The position numbers and the translations under genes are program-made. DNA of 64,000 bases, from assembly GCA_028284385.1 (NCBI GenBank), contig JANQRT010000050.1, positions 1 through 64,000 on the forward strand, written 5' to 3'. How positions within the stretch are numbered: the stretch's first letter is position 1; each line of letters opens with the position of its first letter. The notes beneath the pieces are model-generated. The model was not told the DNA's origin, did not search any database, and worked only from the letters and a program-made list of their open reading frames with translations. This stretch comes from Opitutaceae bacterium. GTDB taxonomy: Bacteria; Verrucomicrobiota; Verrucomicrobiia; Opitutales; Opitutaceae. Shown here in pieces: positions 38,034 through 48,002 of this stretch.

Positions 38034-39263
38034 ATGAAAATCGTATTAGCATATTCAGGAGGCCTCGATACATCCGTATTGGTACGGTGGTTGAAGGATC
38101 ACTACAACGCGGACATTGTAACCTTTGCGGCCGATGTGGGCCAGGAGGAAGAACTCGATGGCTTGGAGGAAAAGGCTGAAGCGACGGGAGCCGTCGAACA
38201 CCATACGCTCGATTTGGTGGAAGAATTCGCGGAGGATTTCATCTATCCGATGATGCGAGCCAATGCCATCTACGAAGGTCAGTATTATTTGGGTACGTCC
38301 ATCGCCAGGCCTCTGATCGCCAAGGCGCAGATCGATCTTGCTCGGAAAGTTGGAGCCAACGCTCTTGCTCATGGTGCCACAGGCAAAGGCAATGATCAAG
38401 TTCGATTCGAGCTTACTTACGCGGCCCTGTCTCCTGATCTAAAAACGATTTCCCCCTGGAGAATGGACGTCTTTCGGGATGCCTTCCCCGGTCGGAGCGA
38501 GATGATCGCCTATTGTCAGGATAACAATATCAATGTCGAAGCATCCGCCTCGAAGCCCTATTCGATGGATCGGAATCTTTTGCACATCTCCTACGAGGCG
38601 GGCATTCTGGAGGATCCTTGGTTTGATCCGACCACGCCAGATAACAAGGATATGTACAAGCTCACGGTTGATCCCGAGGACGCTCCCAACGAAGCCGAGT
38701 ATATCGAGCTGGACTTCGAAAAGGGCGATTGCGTTGCGGTTAATGGCGAATCGCTAAATCCCGCTCAAGTTCTGAAAAAGCTGAATGCCTTGGCTGGCAA
38801 GCATGGTATTGGAAGAGTAGATATCGTGGAAAATCGCTTTGTTGGAATGAAAAGCCGCGGCGTCTACGAAACTCCGGGCGGCACCATACTCATGATGGGC
38901 CATAAGCAAATCGAGTCCATTACGATGGATCGCGACCTCGAGCACCTGCGCGATAGTCTGATCCCCAAATACGCGGAGCTCGTTTATAATGGATTCTGGT
39001 ACGCTCCAGAGCGAGAGGCCCTGCAAGCTTTTATCGATGATAGTCAGAAAACGGTTACCGGCACTGTTCGTCTGAAGCTCTACAAAGGCAATGTGACGAC
39101 AGTCGGACGCAAGTCTCCATATTCCTTATACAATGAGGAGGTGGCATCCATGGAAGGCGTGGAAAGCGACTACGATCCAAATGATGCCACCGGCTTTATA
39201 CGTCTACAGGGCCTCCGCTTAAGAGCCCGCTTTGGGGCTCAGCAGGATTTTATCGAAAAATAG
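38034..39263 (+). CDS. argG: Argininosuccinate synthase
   Basis: ArgG joins citrulline and aspartate with ATP. The 409-residue protein starts with the ATP pyrophosphatase motif [19 protein letters not shown], and has [15 protein letters not shown] and [13 protein letters not shown] [13 protein letters not shown] substrate loops, and [20 protein letters not shown]. It closes the argCJBDFG cluster; argH is not in the window. It is convergent with the TPR gene, with 4 bases between stops. Confidence 0.96.
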   Translation: MKIVLAYSGGLDTSVLVRWLKDHYNADIVTFAADVGQEEELDGLEEKAEATGAVEHHTLDLVEEFAEDFIYPMMRANAIYEGQYYLGTSIARPLIAKAQIDLARKVGANALAHGATGKGNDQVRFELTYAALSPDLKTISPWRMDVFRDAFPGRSEMIAYCQDNNINVEASASKPYSMDRNLLHISYEAGILEDPWFDPTTPDNKDMYKLTVDPEDAPNEAEYIELDFEKGDCVAVNGESLNPAQVLKKLNALAGKHGIGRVDIVENRFVGMKSRGVYETPGGTILMMGHKQIESITMDRDLEHLRDSLIPKYAELVYNGFWYAPEREALQAFIDDSQKTVTGTVRLKLYKGNVTTVGRKSPYSLYNEEVASMEGVESDYDPNDATGFIRLQGLRLRARFGAQQDFIEK

Positions 39264-39267
39264 TCGA

Positions 39268-39966
39268 TCAGCTCTCAGAGTCTTCCTCTAAAGTTTCCTC
39301 TTCTGGAGGAAGCTCGCTTTGCAGGATCATAGCCTTCTGTAGCCAATAGAAATTCTCTTGCGAGGCGTTAGACTGAACCTGTTCGATATGTTCTCTCGCT
39401 GTCGAAAAGTCTCCGTCTTGCTTAGCCAAGCTTGCGAGTTGGTACCAAGCTTCTAGCCGATTGGTTGCTTTTTCGTCCTTCGCAATTTTGGAAAACGCAT
39501 TCTTGGCTTCCGTTTCTTCTCCGTTTTGCAAATGAGACATAGCAAGCCCCAGTTGAGCCGCGTCTTGAATAGCGGATTTAGTCGATTTTACCGCCTTTCC
39601 ATAAAGGTCGGCCGCTTTCTGGAAATCCTGTTCCTTATAAGCTTCGTCGGCTAGTTGCTTGTATGCGAAACCGCTGAGCGGATGGCCTGATTCGCCTTGA
39701 GCCCATTCGCTTTTCTCTTCAGGTCCTTCAGCTTCCACATAACCCGCTTGGATCGACTGTTCCGCTCGCTCGCCCAAAAATTTCACAACGTAATAGCCTG
39801 CGAAAATCACGAAAATACCTATAATTCCATAGGTGATGAGCTGCTTGTTCTGGTCCCAGATCGACGCGAGTTGGTCCTCGAGATCGACACTTTCCGAACC
39901 TTCTGCCGATACTACATTACGCGTATCGCTTTTGGGGGTCTCGTTGCTTTTGCTTCGTTTGGCCAT
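39268..39966 (-). CDS. Single-pass membrane protein with TPR-like repeats
   Basis: The 232-residue protein has a charged cytoplasmic N-terminus, a transmembrane helix at about residues 45-63 (YGIIGIFVIFAGYYVVKFL), and then helical TPR-like repeats (GFAYKQLADEAYKEQDFQKAADLYGKAVKST in outline, then two similar units to about residue 205) and an acidic tail. The layout resembles YfgM, a periplasmic TPR protein that works with the Sec translocon/chaperone network, but I infer only similar architecture. It follows purU on the same strand by 92 bases. Confidence 0.7.
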   Translation of the reverse strand: MAKRSKSNETPKSDTRNVVSAEGSESVDLEDQLASIWDQNKQLITYGIIGIFVIFAGYYVVKFLGERAEQSIQAGYVEAEGPEEKSEWAQGESGHPLSGFAYKQLADEAYKEQDFQKAADLYGKAVKSTKSAIQDAAQLGLAMSHLQNGEETEAKNAFSKIAKDEKATNRLEAWYQLASLAKQDGDFSTAREHIEQVQSNASQENFYWLQKAMILQSELPPEEETLEEDSES

Positions 39967-40058
39967 GAATTTCAGGCAGTTGCGTAAAGGGGTGTGATTG
40001 AGCGCGTTTTACCGGGAATTTCGAGAACTATTTAGCTCATACCCGGTTCCTTGATCCT

Positions 40059-40919
40059 TCAATCGAAGACGACCGTCTTGTTTTCGTACACCAGAATGCG
40101 ATTTTCCAGATGCCAAGCGACAGCCCTGGCGAGGACCATTTTTTCCAGATCCCTACCTTTGTGGATCAGCTCGCTCACGTTGTTACGATGGGAAATGCGA
40201 GCTACGTCCTGGTGGATAATCGGGCCTTGATCGAGATCCGCGGTGGCATAGTGGGCGGTTGCTCCAATGAGTTTAACGCCTCTGTGATGAGCTTGATGAT
40301 AGGGACGCGCTCCGGCAAAAGCAGGCAGGAAGGAATGGTGAATGTTAATTACCGGCTTCCCGAAGGTATCCAGAAAAATCGAGGATAGGATTTGCATGTA
40401 GCGAGCCATGATCACCAGGTCGATGCCTTCCTGATTCAAAAGAGCTAGCTGCTGCGCTTCCGCGTCGGGCTTGTTTCCTTTGCTAACCGGGATGTGGTGA
40501 AAGGGGATACCGTATTGCTCGGAAGCAGTCCGAAGTTTTTCGTGATTCGAGATCACCAGTTTTATCGAGCAAGGATACTCTCCTGCTTTCCATCTGAGTA
40601 TCAGATCATGGAAACAATGATCGGACTTAGAGGCGAAGATGGCGACACTAGGTTTTTCTCCCGCAATCGCGACTTTCGTTTTCATTCCAATCGAATCTCC
40701 GAACCTTTCGAAATCCTTGGCTTGCTGCTCAGTCTCGCCATTCTCTACGGCCCATTCCACACGCTGGAAAAATACGCCTTCCTCCTGATCACGATGTTGG
40801 TCGGCATGGATGATGTTGCCGCCTTGTTCGTAGATCCACGTTGCAACTTTCGCTACCAACCCCCTTTGGTCGGGACCTGAAAGCAATGCGATAATTCTAT
40901 CGGCCGAGCTAGCTGGCAT
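40059..40919 (-). CDS. purU: Formyltetrahydrofolate deformylase
   Basis: PurU releases formate from 10-formyltetrahydrofolate, balancing one-carbon pools and feeding purine synthesis through PurT. The 286-residue protein has an N-terminal ACT regulatory domain (residues 6-85, starting with RIIALLSGPDQRGLVAKVA) and a formyltransferase domain with the catalytic set N/H/D in VINIHHSFLPAFAGARPY and GATAHYATADLDQGPII. It starts 11 bases from the carB stop and is co-directional, so the two are likely co-transcribed. Confidence 0.93.
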   Translation of the reverse strand: MPASSADRIIALLSGPDQRGLVAKVATWIYEQGGNIIHADQHRDQEEGVFFQRVEWAVENGETEQQAKDFERFGDSIGMKTKVAIAGEKPSVAIFASKSDHCFHDLILRWKAGEYPCSIKLVISNHEKLRTASEQYGIPFHHIPVSKGNKPDAEAQQLALLNQEGIDLVIMARYMQILSSIFLDTFGKPVINIHHSFLPAFAGARPYHQAHHRGVKLIGATAHYATADLDQGPIIHQDVARISHRNNVSELIHKGRDLEKMVLARAVAWHLENRILVYENKTVVFD

Positions 40920-40930
40920 GGCAGGTTCTT

Positions 40931-43900
40931 CTAAACGGCGGCTACGTTTTCGGCCACGTAGCTTTGCAGAGATCTGATATCGAAGTCGCGGCTTTTGAGG
41001 GCCTTAATTCCGTCAACCGCCGCTCGAGCTCCCGTGATGGTCGTGATTAAACAAATGCTATCCGAATAAGCGTAGGCGCGGATCCGGTTTTCGTCTTTGC
41101 GCGGCATCATGCCTGTCGGCGTGTTTATGATCATGTGAATATCTCCATTCTTGATCATATCGATCACGTTTGGTCGCCCTTCAGCAATGCGAAGCAGCTT
41201 TTTCGCGGGTATGCCATTTTCCGCAAGGAAGCTGGCCGTCCCCATCGTAGAATAAATCGTGAAGCCAAGCTCGTGGAGATCTTTGGCGATATCGAGCGAT
41301 TTAGGTTTATCGCTATCCTTTACACTGAAGAAGACATTACCCTCTAGCGGAAGGCCAGGCTTGACGGCTTCCTGAGCTTTGGCGAAAGCGACGCCAAAAT
41401 CGTCGTGCATACCCATGACTTCGCCGGTGCTTCGCATCTCTGGCCCCAATCGAATGGTAGCTCCTGGAAAACGCACGAATGGAAAGACGGATTCCTTGAT
41501 GCAAAAATGCTTAGGCGTTTTTTCTTCGGTAAAGCCTAGTTCCTCCAAGGTCATACCAGTCATTATCTTCGCCCCCAGCTTGGCCAGTGGAACGCCGATC
41601 GCTTTCGATACGAATGGAACAGTACGCGAAGCGCGTGGATTTACTTCGAGCACGTAGAGCTCGTTGTCTTTAATGGCGAATTGGATGTTCATCAGCCCAA
41701 CCACATTGAGGGCCTTAGCGAGTTTATAGCTGGCCTGGCGAACCGTCTCGATCATTTCATCGCCAAGGGTGTGTGGAGGAAGCGCCATTCCGGCGTCTCC
41801 ACTGTGCACGCCAGCGTATTCAATATGTTCTAACATGCCGCCCACGATGGTGCGATTGCCGTCTGAGATACAGTCTACATCCAGTTCGATCGCGTCCTCG
41901 AGATACTTGTCAAGAAGCACTGGCTTGTCGGGAGAGGCCTCGAAAGCCTCGTTAATGACATGCCGCATCTCCTTCACGTCGTAGACAATGAACATGCCGC
42001 GGCCGCCTAGGACGAAGGAGGGGCGAATCAGAATGGGGAAACCGACTTCCTCGGCCATTTTGTAGGCCTCATCTTCGGTAAGGACGGTTCGGTTTTCAGG
42101 CTGCTTGAGCCCGGTTTCGTTTAGGATCTGCTTGAAAAGCTCTCTGTCTTCGGCCGCATCGATCATCTCGGGCGCGGTACCGATGATATTGACGCCATTG
42201 GCCTTCAGTTGGCTTGCAAGATTCAATGGAGTTTGCCCTCCGTACTGAACGATTGCTCCTTCGCAGCCTTCTTGCTCGTAGACCTCTAGCACGTCCTCCA
42301 GTGTGAGCGGCTCGAAGTAGAGCTTATCGGATGTATCATAATCCGTGGATACGGTTTCCGGGTTGGAATTCACCATTACTGATTCGTATCCGACTTCTTG
42401 TAGAGCAAAGGAAGCATGCACGCAGCAGTAGTCGAATTCGATACCTTGACCGATACGGTTGGGTCCGCCGCCGATAATCATGATTTTCCTGTTATCGGTG
42501 CGTATAATCTCATTTTCGTCGCCGTATGTAGAATAGTAATATGGCGTGGTGGCTTCGAATTCTGCGGCACAGGTGTCGACGAGCCTGAAAACGGTTTCGA
42601 TCCCCAGTTCCTTGCGTTTGGCTTTCACCTGCCTCCAATCAATATCGAGGATATTGCCGATTTGGCGGTCGGAGAATCCAGCTTCTTTGGCTTCCTTTAG
42701 AAGCTCTGTTGAAATAGTATCCAAAGATTCCTTACCCATCGCGATTTCCAGATCGAAGATCTGCTTAAGCTGATGAAGGAACCAGAGGTCGATCTTGGTA
42801 AGGTCGAAAATTTTCTCGATAGAGTAGCCAGCGTTGAAAGCGGCTCGCAGATAAAATACCCGTTTGGAATTCGGACGAGCGATTAGGGAATTGATTTCCT
42901 CTTCGGAGAGCACTCGGTCTCCGCCGAACTTGCCTCCGCCAAAACCGAATGCCCCAATCTCCAGCGAGCGAAGGGCTTTCTGGAAGGATTCCTTAAAGGT
43001 GCGGCCGATGGCCATGGCCTCGCCTACGGATTTCATGGACGAGGTAAGAGAATCCTCCGAGCCCTGGAACTTCTCGAAAGTGAAACGCGGGATTTTAGTC
43101 ACCACGTAATCGATGGAGGGCTCGAAGCAGGCGGGCGTCGCTTTCGTGATATCATTTTGGATTTCGTCGAGACTGTATCCAACGGCCAACTTCGCCGCGA
43201 ATTTCGCGATTGGGAACCCCGTGGCCTTTGATGCCAAAGCGGAACTGCGCGACACGCGTGGGTTCATTTCAATGACAACCATGCGTCCTGTTTCGGGATT
43301 TATTGAGAACTGGATATTGGAACCGCCTGTTTCGACGCCGATCTCGCGGATGATGGCGAACGAAGCGTCGCGCATCGCCTGATACTCGCGATCGGTCAAA
43401 GTCATGGCTGGAGCGATCGTTATCGAATCGCCTGTATGGACGCCCATAGGATCAAAATTCTCGATAGAGCAAATCACGACGCACTGGTCCTTCCGGTCGC
43501 GCATGACTTCCATCTCATATTCCTTCCATCCAAGCAGGCATTCTTCTACCAGAACTTCGGTAACGGGCGAGACTTCAAGCCCGTGCGAAACGATTTGCTC
43601 GAACTCTTCTCGATTGTAGGCAATGCCGCCGCCTGAGCCGCCTAGCGTGAAACTAGGCCTAATGATAAACGGATACTCGCCGATTGCCTCTGCCGCTTTT
43701 TTAGCCTCCTCGAGCGTGTGAACAGTGCGAGATTTCGGCATGTCCATGCCGATTTTCTGCATAGCTTTCTTAAAAAGTTCGCGGTCTTCTCCCTTGTTGA
43801 TGGCTTCCGGTTTGGCTCCTATCATTTCCACGCCGTGCTCTTTCAGAATTCCAACGGCATCGAGATCGAGGGCAAGGTTGAGTGCTGTTTGGCCACCAAG

Positions 43901-44167
43901 AGTAGGCAGAACGGCGTTCGGTTTTTCCTTGGCTATGATTTTTGAAACGGCGTCCACTGTTAGTGGCTCGATGTAGGTGGCATCCGCGAATTCAGGATCG
44001 GTCATGATGGTCGCTGGATTGCTGTTCACCAAGATGACTCGGTAGCCCTCCTCCTTTATCGCTTTGCAGGCTTGGGTGCCGGAATAATCGAATTCGCAGG
44101 CTTGTCCTATAATGATGGGGCCTGCTCCGATGATGAGGATGGAGTCTATATCAGCGCGTTTTGGCAT
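40931..44167 (-). CDS. carB: Carbamoyl-phosphate synthase, large subunit
   Basis: CarB makes carbamoyl phosphate from bicarbonate, ammonia and two ATP; the product feeds both arginine (argF here) and pyrimidine synthesis. The 1078-residue protein has the two homologous ATP-grasp halves: residues 1-550, starting [22 protein letters not shown] (in outline) and with [12 protein letters not shown]; and residues 555-940, with [21 protein letters not shown] and [11 protein letters not shown]. The C-terminal allosteric domain follows (FSVKDSDK onwards). The small subunit carA is not adjacent. It precedes purU in a likely operon, and a leader stem-loop lies just upstream. Confidence 0.97.
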   Translation of the reverse strand: MPKRADIDSILIIGAGPIIIGQACEFDYSGTQACKAIKEEGYRVILVNSNPATIMTDPEFADATYIEPLTVDAVSKIIAKEKPNAVLPTLGGQTALNLALDLDAVGILKEHGVEMIGAKPEAINKGEDRELFKKAMQKIGMDMPKSRTVHTLEEAKKAAEAIGEYPFIIRPSFTLGGSGGGIAYNREEFEQIVSHGLEVSPVTEVLVEECLLGWKEYEMEVMRDRKDQCVVICSIENFDPMGVHTGDSITIAPAMTLTDREYQAMRDASFAIIREIGVETGGSNIQFSINPETGRMVVIEMNPRVSRSSALASKATGFPIAKFAAKLAVGYSLDEIQNDITKATPACFEPSIDYVVTKIPRFTFEKFQGSEDSLTSSMKSVGEAMAIGRTFKESFQKALRSLEIGAFGFGGGKFGGDRVLSEEEINSLIARPNSKRVFYLRAAFNAGYSIEKIFDLTKIDLWFLHQLKQIFDLEIAMGKESLDTISTELLKEAKEAGFSDRQIGNILDIDWRQVKAKRKELGIETVFRLVDTCAAEFEATTPYYYSTYGDENEIIRTDNRKIMIIGGGPNRIGQGIEFDYCCVHASFALQEVGYESVMVNSNPETVSTDYDTSDKLYFEPLTLEDVLEVYEQEGCEGAIVQYGGQTPLNLASQLKANGVNIIGTAPEMIDAAEDRELFKQILNETGLKQPENRTVLTEDEAYKMAEEVGFPILIRPSFVLGGRGMFIVYDVKEMRHVINEAFEASPDKPVLLDKYLEDAIELDVDCISDGNRTIVGGMLEHIEYAGVHSGDAGMALPPHTLGDEMIETVRQASYKLAKALNVVGLMNIQFAIKDNELYVLEVNPRASRTVPFVSKAIGVPLAKLGAKIMTGMTLEELGFTEEKTPKHFCIKESVFPFVRFPGATIRLGPEMRSTGEVMGMHDDFGVAFAKAQEAVKPGLPLEGNVFFSVKDSDKPKSLDIAKDLHELGFTIYSTMGTASFLAENGIPAKKLLRIAEGRPNVIDMIKNGDIHMIINTPTGMMPRKDENRIRAYAYSDSICLITTITGARAAVDGIKALKSRDFDIRSLQSYVAENVAAV

Positions 44168-44180
44168 GTTGTAAGGATCC

Positions 44181-44219
44181 GTTTCGCCGCAGTCGGGAGA
44201 GCTGCAGGAAGGGTGAAAC
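44181..44219 (-). promoter_or_regulatory. Imperfect stem-loop in the carB leader
   Basis: On the minus strand GTTTCACC...GGCGAAAC (one mismatch) encloses a GCAG...CTGC stem with a bulge, ending 13 bases before the carB start. A GGATCC and TTACAA follow before the ATG. It could affect carB translation. I do not recognise a known riboswitch class in it. Confidence 0.3.
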
Positions 44220-44312
44220 GAACCCCTAAGCCAAAGGCAAGCGCATTCAGATATTCAAGAGACGAGGTGTGCTCTCGCCCCTCTGATGTCTTTGCCTTTA
44301 GCGACCCGATTT

Positions 44313-45563
44313 CTAGCTATCTAGAGTCGCGAATTCATTCTCTTCGCACTTAAGAATTTCTGCCGCTTTTGAGGCGTCGCCTTTGCAGGCTTGCAGAACT
44401 CTGGACATATACTCACGGCTTTTGTTTTCCATGAAATCAGTCAAGCTAGGCCAGCTCGCCATGTCGTGAATTTTTTCGGGAAGGTCTTTTGCTCGAAGCG
44501 TTTCTCCATCGCATTGATTGGCGGCCTCTTCGATTGCGTGCTTTAATTCAGTGTAATTCCCAGGCCATTGGTAAGCCGCCAAAAGGGCCTTGGCTCTGTC
44601 GCTTACGTCAAGATCTTCGAAGCCCGTACAGTTCAGAATGGCTCTCGCAATTAGCGGGATATCGTCGGCGCGATCTCGCAGGCTTGGCACCTTTACCGGG
44701 CTGGTCGAAATGCGAAAATAAAGCGATTCGTCGAACTCTCCAGCTTCAGTCATTGCTTCAAGGTTTCGACATGTCGAACAAACGACTCTTACGTCTTCCT
44801 TGAATTCGCTGATTATGTTCCCAAGGTCGCTCTGGAATTCGTCCGTTAGAAACTCGACGTCGCGAACAAATAGAGTTCCTCCTTTCGCTTCCGCAAATAA
44901 GGGCCCTCCGTTTTTTTCATTTCCTATGAGCTGTTCCTGAATTTCGTCCACCGTCAGTTTTTTGCAGCTTACGGTGACGAATGGCTTCTCCGCCTCGGAC
45001 TCTTCTTCCGCTAGGCTCGATTTGTGGAGCAAAGCTGCGACCAGGGATTTCTGGGTCCCGATTTCTCCTTCTATCAGAATTGTATTCGTGGTCGAGGATA
45101 GCTTTTCGATATTCTTTCTAAGTTTCTGGATATTTTCCGAATCGCCTACGAAGTTCGAAGAGGGATCGCCATCTGCTGTATCTCCATCTCGAATACGGCT
45201 TTTGAAAATGTCCTGGGCCCGGTTAATGGCGTGCATGAGCTGATCCACCTTAAACGGCTTAGTGATGAAGTCGAAAGCGCCTAGTCTTAGTGACTGCATG
45301 GCATTATCCGTATTCGCATAGCCAGACATCATTATGACCAAGACGTTGGGATCGATGCTTTTAAGCTCTTTAAGAAGTTCGATACCATCCATTGGCTCCA
45401 TGTTGATATCAGTCAGGACAAGCTGGAATTGCTCCTTTTTGAAAAGCTCCAAAGCGCTCTGGCCATCCTTCGCGAATGCCGTAGTCAGACCGATGGGCTG
45501 AACCACGGCGTCGAGCATTTCATGTATGGATTCCAGATCGTCTACTATCAGAATAGAGTTCAT
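44313..45563 (-). CDS. Degenerate NtrC-like response regulator
   Basis: The 416-residue protein has an intact receiver domain (acidic D8/D9, phosphoacceptor D52 in VLTDINMEPMDG, K102 in ITKPF), then an AAA+ domain that has lost key parts. The P-loop GESGTGKE is GEIGTQKS (166-173), the sigma-54-contacting GAFTGA loop is missing (NEKNGGPLF at 215-223 takes its place), and Walker B DE is replaced by RD (LFVRDVEFL). A short Fis-like helical end (VLQACKGDASKAAEILKCEENEF in outline) remains. It can probably not activate sigma-54 promoters and may act by binding a partner. It lies 89 bases after the PilC gene on the same strand. Confidence 0.8.
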   Translation of the reverse strand: MNSILIVDDLESIHEMLDAVVQPIGLTTAFAKDGQSALELFKKEQFQLVLTDINMEPMDGIELLKELKSIDPNVLVIMMSGYANTDNAMQSLRLGAFDFITKPFKVDQLMHAINRAQDIFKSRIRDGDTADGDPSSNFVGDSENIQKLRKNIEKLSSTTNTILIEGEIGTQKSLVAALLHKSSLAEEESEAEKPFVTVSCKKLTVDEIQEQLIGNEKNGGPLFAEAKGGTLFVRDVEFLTDEFQSDLGNIISEFKEDVRVVCSTCRNLEAMTEAGEFDESLYFRISTSPVKVPSLRDRADDIPLIARAILNCTGFEDLDVSDRAKALLAAYQWPGNYTELKHAIEEAANQCDGETLRAKDLPEKIHDMASWPSLTDFMENKSREYMSRVLQACKGDASKAAEILKCEENEFATLDS

Positions 45564-45652
45564 TGCTTTCTACTGTAACAAGCCTTCTTTTTGAAAATGG
45601 TCAGAGCATCGATTTTAGCTAATCGTTTTCTGTTGTGGGAACTAGCCATGCG

Positions 45653-46831
45653 CTATCCGCCTACTACGGTTGCCAGCGAGAAGATGGGTAGGAACATCGC
45701 CATTACGATACCGCCAACGACAACCCCGAGAAACACGATCAGCATTGGCTCGATGAGCGAGGTCAATGATGCGATGATAGCGTCGGTTTCCGTATCGTAG
45801 AAGTCCGCAATCTTATTCATCATGCCGTCAACATTGCCGGTCTGCTCGCCAGCCTTCGTCATGTGTTTCATCATTGGAGGAAAGAAATCCAGGTTCTGAA
45901 CCGTTCCTGATACCTGTCCGCCCTCGGAAATGTTTTTGGAGATCGCTTTACAGGCGTCTTCGATTTGGACCTTTCCGCTACTTGCTGCTACGATTTCAAG
46001 GCATTGCATAATCGGCACCCCGCTTCGCAGGAGTGTCGCGTAGGTTCGGCAAAAGCGTGAGAGGGTGATCTTCTTAATCAGATTCCCAAACACAGGCATT
46101 CGAATCAGCATATTGTCTTTTATGCGACGGCCCTTGGGTGTTTTCGTGAATCGCGACCAAATTTGGAAAAGAATGAATCCTGCCGCTATTACGTACAGTA
46201 TATTGGCCTGCATCCAATCGCTGAAATTGATCAGCATAGTTGTAGGCTTTGGCAATTCCGCTCCGAAGCCGGAAAACATCTCGGCGAATACCGGGATTAC
46301 GAAGATCAGAAGAATGTTTACCAAAATAATGGCTAACGCGATAACGGCGATCGGGTAGGTCATCGCCGATTTGACCTTCTTGACCAGTTTAGTTGTAGCT
46401 TCGAAATAATCTGCAACCTTTTGCAATATTTCGGCCAGCCCCCCGCTTGCCTCGCCAGCTTCGACCATTGACACGAAAAGGTTGTTGAACGCTTTAGGAA
46501 ATTTAGCGCAAGAGGCCGAAAAAGTAGTGCCTTGAGAAACGTCGGCCTTAACCTCTCGTATGATAATTCTAAATACCGGATCCTCGGTCTGGTCTTGCAA
46601 GGCTGCTAAGGCCGAGACTAGGGGTAGACCGGCTTCCAGCATGGACGCCAGCTGTTGGGTGAATACGGTAAGGGAATCCAGCTTGAGCTTGTATTTCTTG
46701 GCCTTTTTCTCGTACGCCTTTTCTTTCGCAAGCCGTTGAGACTCCCAGAAACTTACGGATTTAGCCTTTTTCTGGTGCCTTAATCCTGTTCCTGAACTCT
46801 TGGTGGATGACTGTGTCGTTAGTAATGGCAT
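45653..46831 (-). CDS. pilC: PilC/GspF-family inner-membrane platform protein
   Basis: From the ATG at 46831 the product has 392 residues (a GTG three codons earlier is possible). It has two T2SSF domains: residues about 60-190 (LTVFTQQLASMLEAGLPLVSALA in outline) and 265-390 (FCRTYATLLRSGVPIMQCLEIVA), each followed by hydrophobic helices, with transmembrane segments near 165-185, 210-230 and 365-385. Such proteins sit at the base of type IV pili and type II secretion systems. No pilin, ATPase or secretin gene is nearby, so which machine it serves is unclear. The gene symbol is given for the family only. Confidence 0.85.
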   Translation of the reverse strand: MPLLTTQSSTKSSGTGLRHQKKAKSVSFWESQRLAKEKAYEKKAKKYKLKLDSLTVFTQQLASMLEAGLPLVSALAALQDQTEDPVFRIIIREVKADVSQGTTFSASCAKFPKAFNNLFVSMVEAGEASGGLAEILQKVADYFEATTKLVKKVKSAMTYPIAVIALAIILVNILLIFVIPVFAEMFSGFGAELPKPTTMLINFSDWMQANILYVIAAGFILFQIWSRFTKTPKGRRIKDNMLIRMPVFGNLIKKITLSRFCRTYATLLRSGVPIMQCLEIVAASSGKVQIEDACKAISKNISEGGQVSGTVQNLDFFPPMMKHMTKAGEQTGNVDGMMNKIADFYDTETDAIIASLTSLIEPMLIVFLGVVVGGIVMAMFLPIFSLATVVGG

Positions 46832-47030
46832 AATCAGCACTAACTATATACGGCCAAAACTGCGGAAACTTTGATGTGTGATAGCGCTTATTTGCCTTTA
46901 GGCTCAATTGCCTATAAGTTCTTGGGTTTCCGGATCGGAAACGCCCCAATTTCGGCTTCAGGCTATTCTTTTCCCTTAATCGGAATCCCTTAGCCTCTCT
47001 TGATGCCTATTGCCCAGCTTTACTGAAACC

Positions 47031-47104
47031 TGGTGCGGGTAGACGGAATCGAACCGACGCGGCCAGCTTGGAAGGCTGGAGTTCTACCACTAAACTATAC
47101 CCGC
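47031..47104 (-). tRNA. tRNA-Gly (anticodon TCC)
   Basis: Read on the minus strand, GCGGGTA and TACCCGC form the acceptor stem, the D-arm is GTTTAGTGGTAGAAC, the anticodon arm is CCAGC-CTTCCAA-GCTGG, giving anticodon TCC, and the T arm has TTCGATT within GTCGG/CCGTC-type stems. A discriminator A and an encoded CCA follow (ACCA at 47031-47034). It decodes GGA and GGG/GGN glycine codons. It stands alone, 200 bases upstream of pilC on the same strand. Confidence 0.95.
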
Positions 47105-47571
47105 TTTTTTGTAGGGAGGTCCTAAAATCGGCCGCTTTCCCATTGGGTCAAGCCCATTCTGAAGGGCTTTTCAAGAGCTCATCCGAGAAGTCTCCTTCAG
47201 CCGACCTACCTTTTGCAAGATCTAGTGCCATCGAAACGCTTGTTCGAATTCACGTAATAAAATCTAGGCTTAGCCGTGCCTGCTAAATCGCATGTTGCCA
47301 TCTCCTCAATGGATCCTACAGCTTTGTACGCGGATAATTGTAGCGAGAAATTAAATACGCAGGTGTTATCGAAGATTCCAATACAAGCGTAAATTGCATT
47401 TGAAATCGTTCATAAATCAAAGCGAGGAATATTGGCTCCAATTTGCGGATCGACTTGGAATATTCTATCGCTTTTATCGCTGGAGTGATCGTCATACTAG
47501 GTCATTTCCTCATAGCGTCCCAGGTTATTGGATAAGTATAATCTCCTAGCATGCTGTCGAGATCGTGCCAA
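47105..47571. other. Non-coding region between tRNA-Gly and candidate small RNA
   Basis: These 467 bases have no convincing gene on either strand. A TATAAT at 47537-47542, within GATAAGTATAATC, is a good -10 box but lacks an obvious -35 at the right distance. Apart from this possible extra promoter for the downstream transcript, I see no repeats or structure. Confidence 0.5.
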
Positions 47572-47599
47572 TTGACAATAACTGGTTTTATAGTAGTAT
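47572..47599 (+). promoter_or_regulatory. Promoter of the candidate small RNA
   Basis: A perfect -35 TTGACA (47572-47577) is followed after 16 bases by TAGTAT (47594-47599), 4 of 6 matches to TATAAT. Transcription would begin near 47606, about 106 bases before the stem of a strong terminator. The consensus -35 with no coding sequence downstream is the main reason to suspect an RNA gene. Confidence 0.45.
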
Positions 47600-47605
47600 G
47601 TTAGC

Positions 47606-47746
47606 GGGTTTAGGATTCCGATTGGAAATACATCTCCTCGGAGATGGCTAGGGTAACAGCAGGCTATACTTCCATCGGAAACTTTAGCTCACATACAAGA
47701 GTTGGATTCCTGAGCCGGCGGTGCAGATCGCCGGCTCTTCCATTTT
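47606..47746 (+). ncRNA. Candidate structured small RNA (about 140 nt)
   Basis: Between the promoter-like sequence and the terminator the DNA can fold into a series of short hairpins: TTCC-GATT-GGAA (47616-47627), CATCTC-CTCG-GAGATG (47631-47646), TTCC-ATC-GGAA (47670-47680) and the terminator stem. No protein-like frame covers it; a 43-codon frame from ATG 47644 passes through the terminator hairpin and looks random. I compared it by eye with 6S, SRP, tmRNA, RNase P and common riboswitches and found no match. It could be a trans-acting RNA; the boundaries are approximate. Confidence 0.35.
47712..47746 (+). terminator. Strong terminator of the candidate small RNA
   Basis: GAGCCGGCG (47712-47720) and CGCCGGCTC (47729-47737) form a perfect 9-base GC-rich stem with an 8-base loop, followed by TTCCATTTTATTT. 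No protein gene ends upstream on this strand, which is why it points to an RNA gene. Confidence 0.65.
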
Positions 47747-48002
47747 ATTTGGTAACTATCCTTGTACTCGACTTGGGCTTTCAATGATCGGCCCTTCAAG
47801 TGAATCATTTTCGAACCACTTTCACGAGTTCCCTCCGTTCTAATCTTTAGTTCTGTATTCAAGATTGAGATTCGAATCTCTCGAGCCCGGCTTTGGTAGC
47901 TCGAAACCGAGTTTATAGCAAAGCCTTCCCTCGCCTCGGTTTGGTTTCTTTTCAGGAAACACATTCTCAAAATCAGGGTCGAAATAGAGGTCATTATTTT
48001 TT

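Noticed and set aside
46926..46942. GTTTCCG-GAT-CGGAAAC palindrome between pilC and tRNA-Gly
   Set aside because: A perfect 7-base stem, but without a T-run on either strand or a clear promoter position, so I could not assign a role.
47068..47286. 72-codon frame on the plus strand
   Set aside because: It overlaps the tRNA-Gly gene.
47689..47994. 101-codon frame on the minus strand in the large gap
   Set aside because: Its end runs through the strong terminator hairpin, the composition is low in hydrophobic pattern, and no ribosome site or neighbour supports it. It remains possible but unsupported.
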